Assembly (NCBI GenBank): GCA_027031565.1
Contig: JALVPX010000237.1
Location: 1 to 25,479 of the forward strand
Direction of reading: 5' to 3'
Length of the DNA stretch: 25,479 bases
Origin: Deltaproteobacteria bacterium
GTDB taxonomy: Bacteria > Desulfobacterota > Dissulfuribacteria > Dissulfuribacterales > JALVPX01
Each line of letters opens with the position of its first letter. Position 1 is the first letter of the stretch. Positions 22,157 through 25,479 of the stretch are shown here, piece after piece. The position numbers and the translations under genes are program-made. The notes beneath the pieces are model-generated. The model saw only the letters and a list, made by a program, of their open reading frames with translations, had not been told where the DNA came from and made no database searches.

Positions 22157-23224
22157 ATGCACACCATGCATATCATAGGAAGCAAGACCATGGGAGGTGC
22201 AGAGAGATTCTTTGTGAGGCTGATCCATGGTCTGGCCTCCATGGGGCACAAAACCGAGGCGGTTGTTAGAAAGGGCTATGAGGTTGCAGATTGCCTGCCA
22301 GATGGCGTCAATAAATTCGAAGTTTCCATGCGCTCTATTCGTGACCCCTTAGCAAAATACAACATAAAACGCATCATAAAACGGCTACGCCCTGAAATTG
22401 TCCAAACATATATGGGTAGGGCTACTCGCCTAACCCATATAAAGAGGCTCAAGGGCCCTGTTCATGTGGCAAGGCTTGGAGGCTACTACAAGCTCAAAAA
22501 CTTTGTTCATGCCCACGCCTGGATCGGCAATACACGGGGCATTTGCGATTACCTCGTGAGGGCAGGATTCCCAGCAAAAAGGGTCTTTCATATCAACAAC
22601 TTTGTTGAGGAACCACCTGCAGTACCGCTGGATCAGTTGAAAGAGCTGAGGAAGCAGCTTTCCATTCCTGATGATGCTTATGTGCTTCTCACCGCCGGCC
22701 GCTTTGTGGAAGTAAAGGGGCACTTTGAACTGCTAAAGGCCTTTGCCATGGCACCTGGCAAGATTAGCGAAAGGCCGCTTTTCCTGATAATGCTCGGAAA
22801 TGGGCCGCTTGAGCCTCAACTGAAAAAACTTGCAGGGCAGCTGGGCATTTCATCACGGGTGATATGGCCGGGCTGGAAGACCAGGCCAGAGCCCTATTTC
22901 CAGCTTGCAGATCTGGTCATTTTTTCCTCAAAAAGGCGTGAGACATTGGGAAATGTGATACTCGAGGCATGGGCATCCAGAAGACCCGTCATCTCTACCA
23001 AATTCATGGGCGCCCTGGAAATCTCTGTCCATGGAGGCGACATCTGGCAGGCAGAATGCGACGATCCTGCATCCCTTGCCCATGCAATTGAACGACTGTT
23101 GAAAGATGAAGAATTGATGGCCAGCCTGGCAGAAAATGGTTACAAAAAGGTGTTGGCCAACTTTTCCAAGGAAGAGGTGCTGAGCCGCTATCTTGAACTC
23201 TATGAGAGATTGTGCCAGGGGTGA
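22157..23224 (+). CDS. Glycosyltransferase family 4 protein, second copy
   Basis: Predicted GT-B glycosyltransferase of 355 residues for surface glycan assembly. MHIIGSKTMGGAERFFVRLIHGL is the typical acceptor-domain start. VQTYMGRAT, ARLGGYYKL and VFHINNFV follow, then the donor domain with LLTAGRFVEVKGHFELLKAFA, LIMLGNGPLEPQLKKLA and an E-x7-E motif in ETLGNVILEAWASRRPVIS. The pattern resembles LPS-core-type transferases. It is only distantly similar to the first GT4 in this block. It begins four bases after the GT-C gene and ends the long plus-strand run. Confidence 0.92.
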   Translation: MHTMHIIGSKTMGGAERFFVRLIHGLASMGHKTEAVVRKGYEVADCLPDGVNKFEVSMRSIRDPLAKYNIKRIIKRLRPEIVQTYMGRATRLTHIKRLKGPVHVARLGGYYKLKNFVHAHAWIGNTRGICDYLVRAGFPAKRVFHINNFVEEPPAVPLDQLKELRKQLSIPDDAYVLLTAGRFVEVKGHFELLKAFAMAPGKISERPLFLIMLGNGPLEPQLKKLAGQLGISSRVIWPGWKTRPEPYFQLADLVIFSSKRRETLGNVILEAWASRRPVISTKFMGALEISVHGGDIWQAECDDPASLAHAIERLLKDEELMASLAENGYKKVLANFSKEEVLSRYLELYERLCQG

Positions 23225-23288
23225 AAAAAGAGGTACCTAAGATGTGTCTGAAGTGTACAGATATACCATGATTCCTTTTTTCTAAAAC

Positions 23289-23316
23289 TTGTCATAATCC
23301 TTGCTGCATATATATT
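23289..23316 (+). promoter_or_regulatory. Probable promoter for icd
   Basis: TTGTCA (23289-23294), a 16-base spacer and TATATT (23311-23316) each match the sigma70 consensus at five of six bases. Transcription would start about 30 bases before the icd ATG. The 129-base gap 23225-23353 contains nothing else I can support, apart from a short CTCAA-N5-TTGAG stem (23323-23337) in the leader. Confidence 0.55.
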
Positions 23317-23353
23317 AAACCCCTCAAACACCTTGAGAGGAAGGAGAATATCC

Positions 23354-24577
23354 ATGACTTTAAATCCAGAAAAAATAACCATTAATGACGATGGATCCAT
23401 CAATGTTCCAGACAACCCGATCATCCCGTTTATAGAGGGTGATGGCATTGGGCCGGATATATGGCAAGCCACGCGGCTGGTCCTCGATTCGGCGGTCGAG
23501 AAAAGTTATTCAGGAAGGCGTGCTATTGCCTGGAAGGAGATACTTGCAGGAGAAAAGGCCTTTGAAAAGAGCGGCCAGTGGCTGCCGCCTGAGACCCTCC
23601 AGGCCATAAAGGAATACGTAGTGGCCATAAAGGGGCCGTTGACAACCCCTGTGGGTGAAGGGATCAGGAGCCTCAACGTCACCCTCCGCCAGGAACTGGA
23701 CCTTTATGCATGCGTGCGGCCGGTGCGTTATTTCCGTGGTGTTCCAAGCCCGGTTAAGCACCCTGAATATGTGGACATGGTGGTCTTCAGGGAAAACACC
23801 GAGGATGTGTATGCCGGAATCGAGTGGCAAGAAGGCACCAAAGAGGCGCAGCAAGTTATCGACTTCCTCACCAATGAGATGGGTAAAAAAATAAGGCCGG
23901 ATTCGGGAATCGGCATAAAGCCCATAAGCAGAACCGGCACCTTCAGGCTGGTGAGAAAGGCCATCCAGTTTGCCCTAGAAAATCACAGACCAGATGTCAC
24001 CCTGGTCCACAAGGGCAACATAATGAAGTTTACCGAAGGGGCCTTCCGCAACTGGGGCTATGAGCTGGCACAAACGGAATTTGGCGATGTAACGATTTCA
24101 GAGCAGGAATTGTGGGACAAATTCAATGGCAAGGTGCCTGATGGGAAAATTGTAATAAAGGACCGAATCGCAGACGCAATGTTCCAGCAGATCTTGCTGC
24201 GGCCGAAAGAATACAGCGTGCTGGCCATGCCCAACCTTAACGGTGACTACATGTCTGATGCCCTGGCAGCCCAGGTAGGAGGGCTCGGCATGGCCCCTGG
24301 TGCAAATATCGGGGATGGATATGCGCTTTTTGAGGCAACCCATGGAACAGCTCCCAAATACGCCGGCCTCGACAAGGTCAATCCAGGTTCCTTGATTCTC
24401 TCCGGGGCCATGATGCTCGAGTATCTCGGCTGGACAGAGGCCAGGGACAAGGTTCATGATGCCCTGGAAACGGCCATAGGCAAAAAGCGGGTGACATATG
24501 ACCTTGCCAGACAAATTGAAGGTGCAACGGAGATCAAGTGTTCTGAATTTGCACAGGCTGTGGTTGATTCTATGTAG
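23354..24577 (+). CDS. icd: NADP-dependent isocitrate dehydrogenase
   Basis: Oxidatively decarboxylates isocitrate to 2-oxoglutarate, or runs reductively in some anaerobes. The 407-residue protein is colinear with E. coli Icd. Visible residues are S106 in IRSLNVTLRQELDLY (the serine phosphorylated by AceK in E. coli), Y153 in EDVYAGIEW, K220 in LVHKGNIMKFTEGAF, and NLNGDYMSDALAAQ with the metal-binding aspartates. NADP preference is indicated by HGTAPKYAG (K335, Y336) with Y382 and R386 in VTYDLAR, the same set as in E. coli. The ATG at 23354 has GGAAGGAG at good spacing; a TTG at 23333 is in frame but lies before the ribosome site. It has its own promoter and is followed by an overlapping comF-like gene. 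Confidence 0.96.
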   Translation: MTLNPEKITINDDGSINVPDNPIIPFIEGDGIGPDIWQATRLVLDSAVEKSYSGRRAIAWKEILAGEKAFEKSGQWLPPETLQAIKEYVVAIKGPLTTPVGEGIRSLNVTLRQELDLYACVRPVRYFRGVPSPVKHPEYVDMVVFRENTEDVYAGIEWQEGTKEAQQVIDFLTNEMGKKIRPDSGIGIKPISRTGTFRLVRKAIQFALENHRPDVTLVHKGNIMKFTEGAFRNWGYELAQTEFGDVTISEQELWDKFNGKVPDGKIVIKDRIADAMFQQILLRPKEYSVLAMPNLNGDYMSDALAAQVGGLGMAPGANIGDGYALFEATHGTAPKYAGLDKVNPGSLILSGAMMLEYLGWTEARDKVHDALETAIGKKRVTYDLARQIEGATEIKCSEFAQAVVDSM

Positions 24578-25388
24578 CCACGTAGAATCTATCCTCTTTC
24601 CAAGGAGTTGTGCCTGCTGCAACATCTCCCTGTTCTGCCCGGAAGATTCCAGGCCCTTGGAAAAACGTGACAGATACGGCCGCTCTTGCAGCGGCCGCCC
24701 CAGTTACAAGGGCTTTTTGTGCTCAAGATGTGCCAGCTCCATAAGGCTGCTCATATCACCGCTTTGCTCCGTCTGCGGTGAGCCTTTCAAGACACCTGCA
24801 GGGTCTGATCACATTTGCGGCCGGTGCCTTAAAAATCCACCGGGTTACGACACGGCCCGTTCTATCTTCGCCTACGAGGACACAATCCAGACCCTCATCC
24901 ACCGCATCAAATATCAGGCACAAGGATACCCGCTCAAGGCCCTTGCCCGATTGGCAAAACCCTATGTTTCAGAAATCGTGGAAGGCATGGAGCAGCTGGA
25001 TCTGATATGCCCTGTGCCAGTCCATGCTTCCAGGCTCAGGCAAAGGGGATTCAATCAGGCATCTGCCCTTGCCTATGAGATATTCGATCGAAACGCATGG
25101 TGGATTTGTCCAGACATCTTGATCAAGAACAGAAGAACACCGCCACAAGTTGAACTTTCTCGACAGGAAAGGCTGCGCAACGTCAAAGGTTCCTTTGGTG
25201 TAAAGGACCCTTCACTAATTCGTAGAAAGAACGTCCTGCTGTTTGATGATGTGTTCACCACCGGTGCCACAGTTTCCGAATGTGCCAGGACCTTGAAAAA
25301 AAATGGAGCTGGACGCGTTTTCGTAGTTACGATTGCAAGGGCGTGGATCAAAGGAGATCGTCATCCTGTTAATCTTGACAACTCCTGA
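24564..25388 (+). CDS. comF: ComF family phosphoribosyltransferase-like protein
   Basis: Relative of ComF/GntX, proteins linked to DNA uptake in competent bacteria but widespread elsewhere with unclear role. Numbered from the TTG at 24564 (274 residues), an N-terminal zinc-ribbon region has C16/C19, C53/C56, C68/C71 and C85/C88. The phosphoribosyltransferase domain follows, with FAYEDTIQTLIHRIKYQ, CPVPVHASRLRQRGFNQA (149-166) and the PRPP loop LLFDDVFTTGAT (225-236). The start is uncertain: ATG 24498, GTG 24522 and TTG 24549 are in frame but overlap icd by 29-80 bases. I prefer 24564 because family members usually have about 15 residues before the first cysteine pair. Confidence 0.88.
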   Translation: MILCSHVESILFPRSCACCNISLFCPEDSRPLEKRDRYGRSCSGRPSYKGFLCSRCASSIRLLISPLCSVCGEPFKTPAGSDHICGRCLKNPPGYDTARSIFAYEDTIQTLIHRIKYQAQGYPLKALARLAKPYVSEIVEGMEQLDLICPVPVHASRLRQRGFNQASALAYEIFDRNAWWICPDILIKNRRTPPQVELSRQERLRNVKGSFGVKDPSLIRRKNVLLFDDVFTTGATVSECARTLKKNGAGRVFVVTIARAWIKGDRHPVNLDNS

Positions 25389-25469
25389 ACCAAACCTAAG
25401 TTTTTAAATGTAATAAAGGTTTCATACCTGTGCACTTTCATCTGGAGAGATTCAATAAGGAGGTAGAGG

Positions 25470-25479
25470 ATGAAGAAAA
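25470..25479 (+). CDS. Start of a further gene (cut by window end)
   Basis: Only ATG AAG AAA is visible. The start is convincing because AAGGAGG (25457-25463) lies six bases upstream. M-K-K is common at the start of signal peptides but nothing more can be said. The 81 bases before it (25389-25469) are AT-rich and hold no clear promoter or terminator. Confidence 0.6.

Noticed and set aside
23225..23288. Intrinsic terminator after the last glycosyltransferase
   Set aside because: A T-rich stretch (CCTTTTTTC) exists, but the preceding sequence gives only short stems (GGTA/TACC, TCTG/CAGA) with a large bulge, too weak to call.
25375..25410. TTGACA at the end of the comF-like gene as a promoter for the edge gene
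   Set aside because: No -10 element lies 16-18 bases downstream; the nearest AT-rich hexamers are too far away.
1..25479. CRISPR arrays, tRNA or rRNA genes, insertion sequences, phage or toxin-antitoxin genes
   Set aside because: I saw no direct-repeat arrays, terminal inverted repeats with transposase, cloverleaf-like segments or small paired genes; nearly all sequence is accounted for by the genes listed.

Overview
The window reads as chromosomal DNA from a Gram-negative, probably anaerobic, menaquinone-respiring bacterium. TonB-dependent receptors, a LolA lipoprotein carrier and lipopolysaccharide-type glycosyltransferases imply an outer membrane. The futalosine route to menaquinone, a Liv-type transporter with a PaaK-like neighbour and aspartate-route NAD synthesis together fit a sulfate- or sulfur-metabolising Desulfobacterota ('Deltaproteobacteria') lineage. 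That placement is inference from gene content; no rRNA or other strict marker is present. I see no tRNA, rRNA, CRISPR array, insertion sequence, phage gene or disrupted gene. No gene-free stretch exceeds 300 bases.

Layout. (1) 1-3687, minus: two tandem TonB-dependent outer-membrane receptors overlapping by 13 bases; the downstream one runs off the left edge. (2) 3862-4542, plus: a secreted, cysteine-rich protein of unknown function with an internal duplication. (3) 4576-10589: a branched-chain amino acid type ABC transporter split into two divergent arms. livK-livH-livM-livG run on the minus strand. livF plus a PaaK-like adenylate-forming protein with an altered nucleotide-binding loop run on the plus strand. 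The two arms share a 143-base control region whose two -35 boxes form one dyad. (4) 10602-12220, minus: lolA then nadA. (5) 12227-23224, plus: a nearly gapless run of twelve genes: a DUF1178 zinc-ribbon protein, an FKBP/SlyD-type prolyl isomerase, mqnE, mqnC, an MqnX-type deaminase, mqnA, ubiE/menG, rnhA, a WbqC-like protein, a GT4 glycosyltransferase, a GT-C membrane glycosyltransferase and a second GT4. (6) 23354-25388, plus: NADP-type isocitrate dehydrogenase and a ComF-family phosphoribosyltransferase, then the first codons of another gene at the right edge.

How the genes work together. MqnA, MqnE, the deaminase and MqnC make up most of the chorismate-to-cyclic-DHFL part of the futalosine pathway, and UbiE/MenG does the last methylation of menaquinone. 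Futalosine hydrolase (MqnB), MqnD and the prenylation and decarboxylation steps are not here. The WbqC/GT4/GT-C/GT4 block probably builds a surface glycan such as LPS core or O-antigen. The Liv proteins import an amino acid or a related carboxylate whose identity cannot be read from sequence. Most of the window is ordinary core metabolism and envelope biology. The items most worth a second look are the altered PaaK-like protein, the secreted cysteine-rich protein, the shared divergent promoter dyad of the split liv locus and the lolA/DUF1178 start codons only six bases apart.
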